A program made the translations under genes and the position numbers. Below the pieces are notes generated by a model that was not told the DNA's origin, did no database searches, and saw nothing but the letters and a program-made list of their open reading frames with translations. A stretch of 48,859 bases of DNA from NCBI GenBank assembly GCA_002404675.1, contig DHKE01000071.1:4212-53070 (forward strand), given 5' to 3'. The stretch is from Porphyromonadaceae bacterium UBA4702 (GTDB taxonomy: Bacteria > Bacteroidota > Bacteroidia > Bacteroidales > Muribaculaceae). This document shows, in pieces, positions 40,015-48,683 of this stretch (position 1 is the first letter of the stretch; the number at the start of each line of letters is the position of its first letter).

Positions 40015-43002
40015 ATGGCGACACCCTCCGAATACGAAAGGAAGCAGCGACGCAACGTAGAAGCCCTCCAGGCACGCATCGACCGCATTTTCCGGAAGGC
40101 AGCCGAGGAAGCGGCACGCATCGGCATCTCGATACGCGACCTCCCTGACGGCCGCATTTTCTCATTTGACGACTACCCCAAGACACTCAAGCAGGTCGAG
40201 CGGCTGCTCGACGCGCTCCACTCCTCGGTGCAGACAACCGTAACCGACGGCATACGCCTCGGCTGGTCGCTCGCCGACGACAAGAACGACGCGCTGGTGC
40301 GCCAAGTGTTCGGCCGGGGCGCGGACAAACTCACGCCGGCACAGCAGCGCATATACCTCGCACGCAACGCCGACGCGCTCGAGGCGTTCATCGCCCGGAA
40401 GACAGCCGGGCTAAGCCTCTCCGACCGCGTGTGGCGGTACACAAACGCTTTCCGCAGCGAGATTGAAATGGGGCTTGACATCGGCATACGAAGCGGACTG
40501 CCGGCATCGCAGATGGCCCGCGAGCTGAAACAGTACCTCCAGCACCCCGACAAGCTGTTCCGCCGCGTCCGCGACAAGCACGGCATGCTGAAACTCTCGA
40601 AAGCCGCTGCAGCTTTCCACCCGGGCAGGGGCGTGTACCGAAGCTCGTACAAGAACGCACGCCGCCTCGCAGCCACCGAGACTAACATCGCATACCGCAC
40701 GGCTGACTACGAGCGGCGGCAAAGCCAGCCTATGGTGGTGGGCATCGAAGTCCACCTGAGCGGCAACCACACCTGCCTCGGGCGCGACGGCAAGATGCAC
40801 GAGCTGACAGACATTTGCGACGACCTCGCCGGCAAGTACCCCAAGAACTTCAAGTTCACCGGCTGGCATCCCCTCTGCCGCTGTTTCGCCACCGAGATAC
40901 TGAAGACCGACAAGGAGCTGGCTGAAGACCGCCGCCGCATCCTACGCGGCGAAGAGCCGCTACCCTCCTCCGACAGCGTAAACTCCGTCAAGGAATACCC
41001 CCCTGCCTTCAAGGAATGGGTCGAGAAGAACGCCGGCAGGATAGAGGCGGCGGAACAGCGCGGCAAGCTGCCCTACTTCATCGCCGACAACAAGCGGACG
41101 GTTGACCGCCTCCTCGGCAGAGTTCCGTCCATGACACCCCTCGAAGCAGCGGCACAAAGGCACGCAAACCGAACAGCCAAGCAGAGCGGCGCAATACAGC
41201 AGCGGTGGAACGACAGGCGCATCTCAATGCTGGACGCGGCTGTCGCAAACGGTCTGCTGCCAAAGGAGTGCAGCAAAGCCATCGCCAGTCTGCGCAGCCT
41301 GAACCTCGCCGGCAAGTTCGATGAAATCGGACGACGCATCAAGACCTTGCAGAACGCCGCATTGCGGCATCAGGGCCGACCGCAGAGCCAAATCGACCGA
41401 ATACAAGACGCATGGGACGCAAAACTCCGGAGGGACGAGACGACAAGGCTCGTCGCAAGGAATGTCCTCAAAGCCGCGCAGAACTGGCAGGAGGTGGACT
41501 TCAGCCGCCTCGAGCAGCTCGTCAAGGACAACCGCCTCGGGGCTATGGGAGCGGAGACAAAGAACGTCGCACAGGCTATCAAGGCCATGCGTGACAAGGA
41601 AAACGCCCTCAAAGACCTTATCCCTGACGTTCACGCCCTCCACGGCAAATACACCCTCGCTGAACTTGCCGACGCACACAAAAGCATCCGTGACACCCTC
41701 GACTTCTGGAAGACTAAGTACGGGGCTGACCTCGCCACAGACAGCAACCTTGCAAAACTCAAGAGCGAACTGGAACTTAAAATCAAGTTCGTCGCGAACC
41801 CCGGGGCATTCAAGGCTGGCGCAGTCCAGAAGAAGACATGGCAAGTCCAGCAAGACGCATACGCCAAGCTGCTCGAAAAGGTGGAAACGCGCATAGAGTT
41901 CACCACCGTCATTAATCCGAAATACGAGGAGTTGCTCAAGTTCAAGACCACATCCAAGGACTTCAACAACTATATGGCAAAAGTCAAGGCGGCTATTGAT
42001 GCCGGTGACGCGGCAACGGCTAAGCACTTCCTCTCATCCGCCGAGACACGGAAGAAGAGCCTCGAGTTCAAGCGCAAACGCAAGGCAAAAACAACATCAA
42101 GTACAACATTCAATGTTGACAAGCTCTACGCTGGAGGAACACCGTTCACAGCTGCGGAAATCGCCAAGATTAAAGACTTCGAAGACCAAATCGTTCAGAG
42201 TATGCTTAACCGCGGTTTTGTGGACGGCTCACTCAACACTAAATATCATGACTATATTTTGCGCCTTTCAGAGAAATACTACAGCAGGCAGTTGTCTCTT
42301 TACGGCGCAGCAGAACAAGCAGCAATGAAAAAGGCTGCTGATACCTACCTTGCAAGGGCGTCAATCAACCCAGGCTATATATGGGGAACAAATGTCGGCG
42401 GCGTTTACAATGGACGACAGTACCAAAAAAGGCTCTCCTACTTGAAACGGTTGAAAGCTATCCACGACAACGGACTCACAGGGGACGAGTTGTCGATTGT
42501 TCAACGTTTCACCAATGGCTCGACATTCAGCAACGCCTACAACCTTCGCCACACATCCCCATATTGGGAGAACAAATGGAAAGATAAAATGTCAAGACTC
42601 TCGGCAGCACAAAGCAAAGAGATGGAACAGATTATCGAAGAATGGTCTCAAGGGGCAAACTACACCCTTGACCGAATGGTGCGATATAACGGCGTAACAT
42701 TCCGAGGACTTGACAGCGGAGGCGGCCCTGAACTGAGGGCTCAACTCACAAAGGCTTTCAACAGCGGCACGGCATGGGTCAATGAAGCCTCATGTTCAAC
42801 ATCAATGAAATATTCGGTGGCGAAAAGTTTCGATGGAGACCTTATAATGGTTATTCACAACAAAACAGGAGCATACATCCACGCAGTGTCGGATTATAGT
42901 TCGGAATATGAAATCATGACTATGCGCGGCGCAAAATACCGCGTAATTAAACCGCCAACCTTTGTAGGCGGTCGGTGGATTGCAGAACTTGAAGAAATCT
43001 AA
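40015..43002 (+). CDS. Head morphogenesis protein with C-terminal ADP-ribosyltransferase domain
   Basis: 995 residues. The N-terminal 310 match Mu gpF-like minor head proteins (TNIAYRTADYERRQ, HTCLGRDGKMHELTD, FTGWHPLCRCFATEIL). A long helical middle follows. The last 110 residues carry an R-S-E ART fold: Arg897 (VTFRGL), Ser928-Thr-Ser930 (CSTSMK) and Glu964-x-Glu966 (SSEYEIM), the pattern of arginine-modifying ARTs. It could enter the host with the genome and modify a target early, as T4 Alt does. From about 42,100 on, third positions are less GC-rich, suggesting separate acquisition. Confidence 0.85.
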   Translation: MATPSEYERKQRRNVEALQARIDRIFRKAAEEAARIGISIRDLPDGRIFSFDDYPKTLKQVERLLDALHSSVQTTVTDGIRLGWSLADDKNDALVRQVFGRGADKLTPAQQRIYLARNADALEAFIARKTAGLSLSDRVWRYTNAFRSEIEMGLDIGIRSGLPASQMARELKQYLQHPDKLFRRVRDKHGMLKLSKAAAAFHPGRGVYRSSYKNARRLAATETNIAYRTADYERRQSQPMVVGIEVHLSGNHTCLGRDGKMHELTDICDDLAGKYPKNFKFTGWHPLCRCFATEILKTDKELAEDRRRILRGEEPLPSSDSVNSVKEYPPAFKEWVEKNAGRIEAAEQRGKLPYFIADNKRTVDRLLGRVPSMTPLEAAAQRHANRTAKQSGAIQQRWNDRRISMLDAAVANGLLPKECSKAIASLRSLNLAGKFDEIGRRIKTLQNAALRHQGRPQSQIDRIQDAWDAKLRRDETTRLVARNVLKAAQNWQEVDFSRLEQLVKDNRLGAMGAETKNVAQAIKAMRDKENALKDLIPDVHALHGKYTLAELADAHKSIRDTLDFWKTKYGADLATDSNLAKLKSELELKIKFVANPGAFKAGAVQKKTWQVQQDAYAKLLEKVETRIEFTTVINPKYEELLKFKTTSKDFNNYMAKVKAAIDAGDAATAKHFLSSAETRKKSLEFKRKRKAKTTSSTTFNVDKLYAGGTPFTAAEIAKIKDFEDQIVQSMLNRGFVDGSLNTKYHDYILRLSEKYYSRQLSLYGAAEQAAMKKAADTYLARASINPGYIWGTNVGGVYNGRQYQKRLSYLKRLKAIHDNGLTGDELSIVQRFTNGSTFSNAYNLRHTSPYWENKWKDKMSRLSAAQSKEMEQIIEEWSQGANYTLDRMVRYNGVTFRGLDSGGGPELRAQLTKAFNSGTAWVNEASCSTSMKYSVAKSFDGDLIMVIHNKTGAYIHAVSDYSSEYEIMTMRGAKYRVIKPPTFVGGRWIAELEEI

Positions 43003-43322
43003 CGGCTTTCACTGACAACACGAGACAAAGGATAATCGAGGGTCGTTATAAACGACCGAGACCACAGCCCCAGCGAGTAAAGACGTTCAGCTCTCTCATG
43101 AAATTCGCTCTCTGACGTATCGGGTTGGGCATCTCCCTGCCACATCTTTTCCCGGAGGTAATTCCACATAGTGGACGACAATTCTCCGGGAATTTTTTTG
43201 TCACCATGTGCAACGGCTTCCGACTCCAAATGCCACCAAAATGACCGCCCGGAATCACTGAATGGGCAATTCTTTTCGCCCTTGTAGTATCGGCAATGCT
43301 TCAAAAGTTCCGACTTTTCCAT
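42999..43322 (-). CDS. Hypothetical cargo protein, 107 residues
   Basis: From the ATG at 43322: MEKSELLKHCRYYKGEKNCP, a Cys/Trp-rich protein with SFWWHLESEAVAHGDKK and a helical WNYLREKMWQGDA. An ATG at 43346 is in frame but would overlap the upstream gene more. The stop region overlaps the 3' end of the ART-fused gene on the other strand by four bases. It may be a cargo gene or an immunity partner of the ART domain; neither is proven. Confidence 0.65.
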   Translation of the reverse strand: MEKSELLKHCRYYKGEKNCPFSDSGRSFWWHLESEAVAHGDKKIPGELSSTMWNYLREKMWQGDAQPDTSESEFHERAERLYSLGLWSRSFITTLDYPLSRVVSESR

Positions 43323-43326
43323 ATTG

Positions 43327-43623
43327 TCATTTTTTCGTTTTGTCAACCGATGCGACCGTGCGCCGCTTTGAGAACACCTGCTCGCGGCGTATGGTGCAGC
43401 GCGAGCCGTGGTACAGTTCGCCCTTCGGCACTTTGATGTTGTACAGATGCCCCAAGCCGCACCCTATCTGCTCCGCCGTGAACACGTCGTAAATGGCGGA
43501 AAGCGAGGAGAACAGGAACACCCTGCTCCGGCGGCAGTCGCGGAACGGCGGGGCGAAGAATACCACCGAATACACGAAACGCCGTGGCGTTTCGATTGTG
43601 TCTGCGGTTATGCTCATCGGCAT
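43327..43623 (-). CDS. Hypothetical cargo protein, 98 residues
   Basis: The ATG at 43623 (MPMSITADTIETPRRFVYSV) is chosen because a TATCTTTG box at 43648-43641 excludes the longer open frame upstream. The protein has a hydrophobic strand region (VYSVVFFAPPF) and SSLSAIYDVFTAEQIG, and ends in basic residues. No family is recognised. It lies four bases before the next gene, so the two probably form a small leftward operon. Confidence 0.65.
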   Translation of the reverse strand: MPMSITADTIETPRRFVYSVVFFAPPFRDCRRSRVFLFSSLSAIYDVFTAEQIGCGLGHLYNIKVPKGELYHGSRCTIRREQVFSKRRTVASVDKTKK

Positions 43624-43640
43624 CGATTGTAATGTCGGTA

Positions 43641-43648
43641 CAAAGATA
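43641..43648 (-). promoter_or_regulatory. -7 box of the leftward cargo operon
   Basis: TATCTTTG on the minus strand; start near 43635, about 12 bases before the ATG at 43623. Confidence 0.6.
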
Positions 43649-43723
43649 CATGAATTATTCCGATTATACTTCATGTCCCCGATTAAATTTTCTGATACAA
43701 CCCCACAAGCGCACATATATTTT

Positions 43724-43755
43724 TTTGCGGAAACGGCTTACTTGACGTACCTTTG
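43724..43755 (+). promoter_or_regulatory. Promoter of the rightward cargo gene
   Basis: TTTG (43724-43727), 20 bases, TACCTTTG (43748-43755), then the ATG 17 bases later. Confidence 0.7.
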
Positions 43756-43771
43756 CGGCAAACAACAAAGC

Positions 43772-44101
43772 ATGAAACGCATACGACTGACGAAAGATGA
43801 GAAACACGTACTGCTCCATGTGCGCGACCACGGCGAGGAACAGCCGCCGACAATTTCCCCTGCGGTGTTCCGCTTCTGCCTGTCAACGCTACAGGAAAAA
43901 GGGCTGTTGTTTTTCAGGAACAACTACAACGAAGTGATTATCGCGAAACTGACCATAAAGGGTGAGGCATACCTCGAACAGAACCCGAAACTCCGCAACC
44001 CCGTAGACTGGCTTGAGATAATCAAGCTCGTGTTCCTGGGGCTGACTGCGGTCGCATCGATAGTCGCGCTATTTGTAGCGTGCCGCAGCCTAATCCAGTA
44101 A
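43772..44101 (+). CDS. Winged-helix-like protein with C-terminal membrane anchor
   Basis: 109 residues. KRIRLTKDEKHVLLHVRDHG, then FRFCLSTLQEKGLLFFRNNY and LTIKGEAYLEQNP, look like a winged helix. A hydrophobic segment closes the protein (IIKLVFLGLTAVASIVALFV). It has its own promoter, so it may be expressed in the lysogen. Its 3' end overlaps the convergent XRE-ImmA gene by 12 bases. A membrane-held regulator or immunity protein is possible. Confidence 0.65.
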   Translation: MKRIRLTKDEKHVLLHVRDHGEEQPPTISPAVFRFCLSTLQEKGLLFFRNNYNEVIIAKLTIKGEAYLEQNPKLRNPVDWLEIIKLVFLGLTAVASIVALFVACRSLIQ

Positions 44102-45277
44102 CATCGATTTTTCCATTGCCTCAATCGAGGACAAGTCCAGTTCGGGGGCATCGCGCATTTTTTCGCTGCGTGCCTCCTCCATTGCCGCAAGCGTGGTCGC
44201 GTTGGGGGTGTTCCAGCTGCTGAACACCAGGCTGAGGTTGTTGCGGACACGGTCGAGCGGCTCGCCGAGCAGCGCACCAGCCTTTGACACGGAAATCAAC
44301 TCGTCGGCGACAGCGCGGTACACCAGCCGCTCAAACCGCCGCGACCGCTCCGCCTTGATGCGGCTCTTCTCCACGGCAGCGCGGAAAGGCTTGTCCGCGT
44401 TCTTGCGTATGCAGAACGACTTGTGACGGCTCGCCGTTATAACGCCGAGGGACATAGCCTTGTAGACCAGCGCATCGACCGACACGCCGAACTGAACCTG
44501 AAGGTCTGCCAGCTCTTGCAGGGAGATGTCCTTCCTGCGCCCCCCGATTTTCTGAATGAACACGCCGCGTGAAATCAGCATCTCGCTCGCGAACAGGTTG
44601 CACAGCCGCTCGCGCTCCCTGCCGTCCACGCATTCGGCAAAAGGCATCAGGATATGCCCCAGCTCATGCAGCGCGGTGAACCGCTTGCGCTCGCTGTCGA
44701 AGTCATGGTTAAGGACGATGAACGGACTGCGCCCGTCGGCAAAGCCGCTGAGGCCGTCAAACGACTTCGGCGCGGCTATTTCGATGACCTTGATGCCGTT
44801 TTCCTCAATAGTCTCGATAACATTCGATATGCCGTTGTCGCCGAGTTTCCATTCAGCCTTCACGCGCTCCGCAATGGCGCACACGCCGTCAGCGTCGAGG
44901 ACTTCAACGCCGCCGCAAGGGCGGCTGAACACAGGCGCATTGTCCGACACCTCCTCTATTTCGCAATACCGCTCAAGGCGGTCTTTCACCTCCTCGCGTA
45001 TTTTGTCTACCTGCCTTGCGCCGAGTTTCGACTTCTTGCGGAACTCGACGCTGTCAATTGACACGGTGAAAGGACGGAAAAAGTAATCCACAGGCAATGC
45101 CAGCGCGGACGACAGCGCGATGAGCGAGGCGCTGTCGGGCTTCATACGGCCGTTCTCATACTTTGAAATCGACTGCTTAGACAGCCGTCCGCCGGTCTTT
45201 TCGCACAGGGCTTCCATTGACAGGCCGCGCATCACACGCGCCTGTTTCAATCTCTTCTGAAATACATCCTCTTCCAT
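44090..45277 (-). CDS. XRE helix-turn-helix regulator with ImmA/IrrE metallopeptidase domain
   Basis: 395 residues. An N-terminal XRE domain (LKQARVMRGLSMEALCEKTG, then SISKYENGRMKP) is followed by a peptidase with HELGH at 204-208 and RLCNLFASEMLI, the ImmA/IrrE zinc site, and a helical end. Proteins of this layout control antitoxins or stress genes by cleaving partners. It has its own consensus promoter (45312-45341). Partner unknown; the convergent gene is a candidate. Confidence 0.88.
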   Translation of the reverse strand: MEEDVFQKRLKQARVMRGLSMEALCEKTGGRLSKQSISKYENGRMKPDSASLIALSSALALPVDYFFRPFTVSIDSVEFRKKSKLGARQVDKIREEVKDRLERYCEIEEVSDNAPVFSRPCGGVEVLDADGVCAIAERVKAEWKLGDNGISNVIETIEENGIKVIEIAAPKSFDGLSGFADGRSPFIVLNHDFDSERKRFTALHELGHILMPFAECVDGRERERLCNLFASEMLISRGVFIQKIGGRRKDISLQELADLQVQFGVSVDALVYKAMSLGVITASRHKSFCIRKNADKPFRAAVEKSRIKAERSRRFERLVYRAVADELISVSKAGALLGEPLDRVRNNLSLVFSSWNTPNATTLAAMEEARSEKMRDAPELDLSSIEAMEKSMLLD

Positions 45278-45597
45278 AATTCCTAATATCGGGTTTCGTT
45301 TATTCGGTTTACAAAATTACCAATCGCATCTAATTTGTCAACCACAACAGCGGCGTAAATCCTCTGCGTTATGAATATTTAACTGCTCCAGAGGCGCGAT
45401 GACGCGATTTTTCGCAGTGCGAAGCGCAAAAAACGTGCAAAATTTTGACGCAAACACGCTGATTGTCAGGGAGTGAGCAGCGAAAAACGATTCATTTAGC
45501 ACAACTTTTCCCGAAAAAACACGCATGCCATGCAGATTTTTATAGCCACATTTGCAGCGCAAACGAATTTTCGACTATAACTCAATGCACAAACACC
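45278..45597. other. Gene-free stretch between cargo genes and head genes
   Basis: 320 bases. Contents: the leftward promoter at 45312-45341; an inverted repeat CCTCTG/CAGAGG around 45361-45393; and a hairpin TTCGCA-G-TGCGAA near 45411-45423, flanked by T and A runs that could stop transcription from either side. No convincing gene was seen. Confidence 0.5.
45312..45341 (-). promoter_or_regulatory. Promoter of the XRE-ImmA gene
   Basis: Minus-strand TTG (45341-45339), 19 bases, TAATTTTG (45319-45312); leader of about 30 bases. Confidence 0.65.
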
Positions 45598-46281
45598 ATG
45601 AGAAAGGAAATCCTCGAAGCCCTTACAGCCAAGTTTGAGGGGGTATCGGCTTCTATTCTGGGCAGGATAGCGGACAAGCTCGCGAAGACTGCCACAACTC
45701 CAGAGCAGGTCAAGACCGCAGTAGAGGGGATGACGCTGCAGCAGGTCATCGAGAGCTACGGCGACAGCCGGGCGACTGAAGCGTCCAACACCGCACGCGA
45801 GAACGCGGTCAAGGACTACGAGAGCCGCTACGGCCTGAAAGACGGGGCTAAGACGGCCGCAAGCAATGCCGGGGGTGCGGATGCTGCCGCGACCGGCGAT
45901 AACGGCAACGGTGGGGAGAGCGAGCCGCCGGCATGGGCGAAGGCGATGATGCAGCGCCTCGACCGCATGGAGACCGCAAAGACCGCCGAGAGCCGCAGAC
46001 AGCAACTCGACACCGTAATCGGCAAGCTGTCCGAACCGCTCCGCAAGGCATACGCACGCATTCCCCTCGACAACTGCAAGGACGAGGAGTTCAGCGCGAT
46101 GCTTGCGGAAATCACCACGGAGGTGGAGGGCATAGCAGCCGACACGGCAGCGCGAGGGGGTGTCTTCGGCAAGCCGACTGCCGCCACAGGCGCGGCAAAG
46201 ACGGACGAGCTGACCAAGGAACAGCTGGACGCAATCGCTCACCGCGAGGGCGTGCCGGGCAAGGATGGACAGCCGTTCTGA
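45598..46281 (+). CDS. Scaffold-like head protein
   Basis: 227 residues. Starts MRKEILEALTAKFEGVSASI, with helical segments, an Ala/Gly/Asn-rich linker (residues 80-115), then AKAMMQRLDRMETAKTAESR. The acidic, helical, low-complexity character and position before decoration and capsid genes fit a capsid scaffold. No sequence family is firmly recognised. Confidence 0.68.
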   Translation: MRKEILEALTAKFEGVSASILGRIADKLAKTATTPEQVKTAVEGMTLQQVIESYGDSRATEASNTARENAVKDYESRYGLKDGAKTAASNAGGADAAATGDNGNGGESEPPAWAKAMMQRLDRMETAKTAESRRQQLDTVIGKLSEPLRKAYARIPLDNCKDEEFSAMLAEITTEVEGIAADTAARGGVFGKPTAATGAAKTDELTKEQLDAIAHREGVPGKDGQPF

Positions 46282-46310
46282 GTATTAACTTCTAAAACAG
46301 AGAGAAAGAA

Positions 46311-46889
46311 ATGACAATGACAGTAAGACGCAGGAAAGACACCGCCACGCCGCGGGTGCTCCTGCACAAGGTGGCTGACGTGCGCGGAGGCGTGTCCGTA
46401 GCCACATCGGAGCTGGGCGGGGACTACCTCCCCGAAGGCGCGGTGCTAAGCGCAGCCGCGGACGGCATCTGCCACCTCGTAAAGGTCGCCCGCGTGACCG
46501 CCGAGGTCGGCGCGACAGACACCGCCATAAAAGTGGCGAAGATGCACAACTTCAAGGTCGGCGACTACGTCATGGCAAAGGCGGACGACAAGGCATACGC
46601 CATAACCAAGATTGACACCTCCGCCAAGGACTATGACACCATAACCATCGGCACGACCCTCGGCGCAATCGCCCTCGGCGGCTTCCTGACCGAAGCAAAG
46701 GCGGAAGCGACAGGCGCAAGCGGAAGCAAGTCCGAAATCAAGTACCAGCCGCAGTCGGTAAACGGAACAGGCAAGCCGGTCGTCGCCGGCAGCAACCTCG
46801 ACACTGACGCTTGGGTGATTGGAGTGACAAAGGGCAACGACCTGCCCGACTTCATCGCCTCGGCTCTCAAATGCATCGTCAACATCTAA
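46311..46889 (+). CDS. Capsid decoration/head-fibre-like protein
   Basis: 192 residues. A beta-rich protein with LPEGAVLSAAADGICHLVKV and FKVGDYVMAKADDKAYAITK, then TIGTTLGAIALGGFLTEAKA, resembling phage head decoration proteins. It lies 12 bases before the major capsid gene. Decoration function is inferred from position and beta-rich pattern. Confidence 0.65.
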   Translation: MTMTVRRRKDTATPRVLLHKVADVRGGVSVATSELGGDYLPEGAVLSAAADGICHLVKVARVTAEVGATDTAIKVAKMHNFKVGDYVMAKADDKAYAITKIDTSAKDYDTITIGTTLGAIALGGFLTEAKAEATGASGSKSEIKYQPQSVNGTGKPVVAGSNLDTDAWVIGVTKGNDLPDFIASALKCIVNI

Positions 46890-46901
46890 CACCGCAAAGC
46901 A

Positions 46902-47996
46902 ATGGCAACAGTAGTAAACTCACTCATACACGGCCTCTCGCAGCAGATGGTGCAGGCCCGCCTGAACACCATAGACACGAAGCCGTTCATGTTCGGGACT
47001 TATTTCCCGGTCAAGAAGGTGACAGGCTTCAACTGGCGCACGCTGACCAACCAGCTGGCCAAGAAGAACGTCGCCGCCGACCTGCACACCGACAACGGCA
47101 CGATAGTCCGCAAGGCTCGCCCGATGTTCGAGACCGCGAAAGGCGACATCCCGTTCATCTCCGTGTCGCGTGAGATGACGCGCTCGCAGATGAAGGACTA
47201 CCAGACGGAACTCGCCCTCGCGCAGGACGCTGACGCGACCAAGCTGGTGCAGTTCTGGGGCGAGGACGTGGATTTCTGCTTCAACGCAGTCCAGTCCGAA
47301 CTCGAGTACATCGCGTGGATGCTCGCCTCCAACGCCGGCAAGCTCGCCTTCACCACCAAGACCAACGCGACATTCGCCAACGAATACGACCTCGACTACC
47401 AGGTGGACGACGCCAACAAGGTGACGGCCGCCACCGACTGGGGCAACGCATCGGACGCGGACGTAATCGGCGACCTCGTGAAAATCGTCGAGGCGGCAAA
47501 GGGAATGGGCATAAACCCCAAGTTCGCATTCATCAGCCAGAACGAGCTGTACCGCATCTGCACCACGGAGCAGATGATAAAGGCGTGCGCATCGTACCTC
47601 GCCAACGCCACGCAAATGGCGCAGACACCCTCGCTGGAGCAGGTGAACCAGGCGCTCGGCCGCCAGGCATGGCTCAACGGACTGCAGCTGCGCGTCATCG
47701 ACCAGAGCATCACTCGCGAGGCGCAGGACGGCACGCACACCACCGCTAACCCGTTTGCCGACCACCGGCTCGTACTCGCCGAGACCGAGCGGCTCGGCTC
47801 TACGCAGTACGACATCCTCAACGACGGCAACAACTCGGGCATGATACTCCGTGCCGAGCGCGCGCACACCGTCGTCAAGAAGTACGGCACGATTGAGCCG
47901 ATGAGCGAGGTGACTATCGGCGAGGCTGACGCGATGCCGGTGTTCGACACGGCATACCGCAACCTCTACGTGCGCACCGACAAGACCGAATGGTGA
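46902..47996 (+). CDS. Major capsid protein
   Basis: 364 residues. MATVVNSLIHGLSQQMVQAR, then KPFMFGTYFPVKKVTGFNWR, ISQNELYRICTTEQMIKACA and HRLVLAETERLGSTQYDILN, are typical of the GpE-type major capsid proteins of Bacteroidetes phages. The position after scaffold- and decoration-like genes agrees. It assembles the icosahedral shell. Confidence 0.9.
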   Translation: MATVVNSLIHGLSQQMVQARLNTIDTKPFMFGTYFPVKKVTGFNWRTLTNQLAKKNVAADLHTDNGTIVRKARPMFETAKGDIPFISVSREMTRSQMKDYQTELALAQDADATKLVQFWGEDVDFCFNAVQSELEYIAWMLASNAGKLAFTTKTNATFANEYDLDYQVDDANKVTAATDWGNASDADVIGDLVKIVEAAKGMGINPKFAFISQNELYRICTTEQMIKACASYLANATQMAQTPSLEQVNQALGRQAWLNGLQLRVIDQSITREAQDGTHTTANPFADHRLVLAETERLGSTQYDILNDGNNSGMILRAERAHTVVKKYGTIEPMSEVTIGEADAMPVFDTAYRNLYVRTDKTEW

Positions 47997-48015
47997 AACC
48001 GTAACTGAAGCGACC

Positions 48016-48345
48016 ATGGCGACATACCTCGAATGCCTGAAAGGGATAAACGCTTACCCTGTTCCGCTGCGCACGGTTGCCGAGGCGGCGGAGCGGCGGG
48101 GCCTGACGCTCTCGGCTGAAGCCACTGCCGAGGGGCTGCTGGGCAGGGAGTACCGCCTCGTCCGCGCTGACCTGCTGCTCTGGCTGTCCCTCGCCCCGAA
48201 CATCTCGCAGGGAGGGCAGTCGTTCTCGCTGAGCGAAGACCAGCGCAAGGCGTTGCGCCGCGAGGCTCAGGCTGCTTATGACGAACTCGAGCCGGGACAG
48301 GCGGCTGCGACCGCAACTTTCGGCTACAAAGGAGACAGGCTATGA
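48016..48345 (+). CDS. Head-tail connector-like protein (DUF6706-like)
   Basis: 109 residues. MATYLECLKGINAYPVPLRT, then LTLSAEATAEGLLGREYRLV and LLLWLSLAPNISQGGQSFSL, a mostly helical pattern seen in small connector proteins next to the capsid gene. The stop overlaps the next start as ATGA-like (48342). Confidence 0.68.
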   Translation: MATYLECLKGINAYPVPLRTVAEAAERRGLTLSAEATAEGLLGREYRLVRADLLLWLSLAPNISQGGQSFSLSEDQRKALRREAQAAYDELEPGQAAATATFGYKGDRL

Positions 48346-48671
48346 TTATCCCAAACGGCTTCATCGAGTTCAAGGCCAAGACGGCAGGGGCGATTGACCC
48401 GGAAACGGGCTACCCGACGCCGGCTTCGGGCATCGCGTGGAGCGAGCCGATACCCTGCCAGTACCTGCCGAACAACCTCAGCAACCTCGGGAGGGTCAAC
48501 GGCGAGCATTTCACGGCGGCATCGTACACGGTGCTTGTCGAGGAGCAACCGCTGCCTGACAGCGAGCAGCTGCGGCTGACCGCAAGCGACGGCACGAGCC
48601 TCGGCGAGTTCTCGCTCATCGCGCCGCCGCAAGCCATGGAAGCGGTATGTGAAATCAAAATCCTAATCTGA
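48342..48671 (+). CDS. Head-tail joining-like protein, 109 residues
   Basis: MIIPNGFIEFKAKTAGAIDP, then SNLGRVNGEHFTAASYTVLV and AVCEIKILI at the end: a beta-rich protein between connector and tail genes. Likely a stopper or completion protein by position; no firm family. Confidence 0.6.
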   Translation: MIIPNGFIEFKAKTAGAIDPETGYPTPASGIAWSEPIPCQYLPNNLSNLGRVNGEHFTAASYTVLVEEQPLPDSEQLRLTASDGTSLGEFSLIAPPQAMEAVCEIKILI

Positions 48672-48683
48672 AAGGGCATCATC

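Noticed and set aside
46920..48017. 365-codon antisense frame opposite the capsid gene
   Set aside because: The capsid gene is well supported; no start signal or motif supports the reverse frame.
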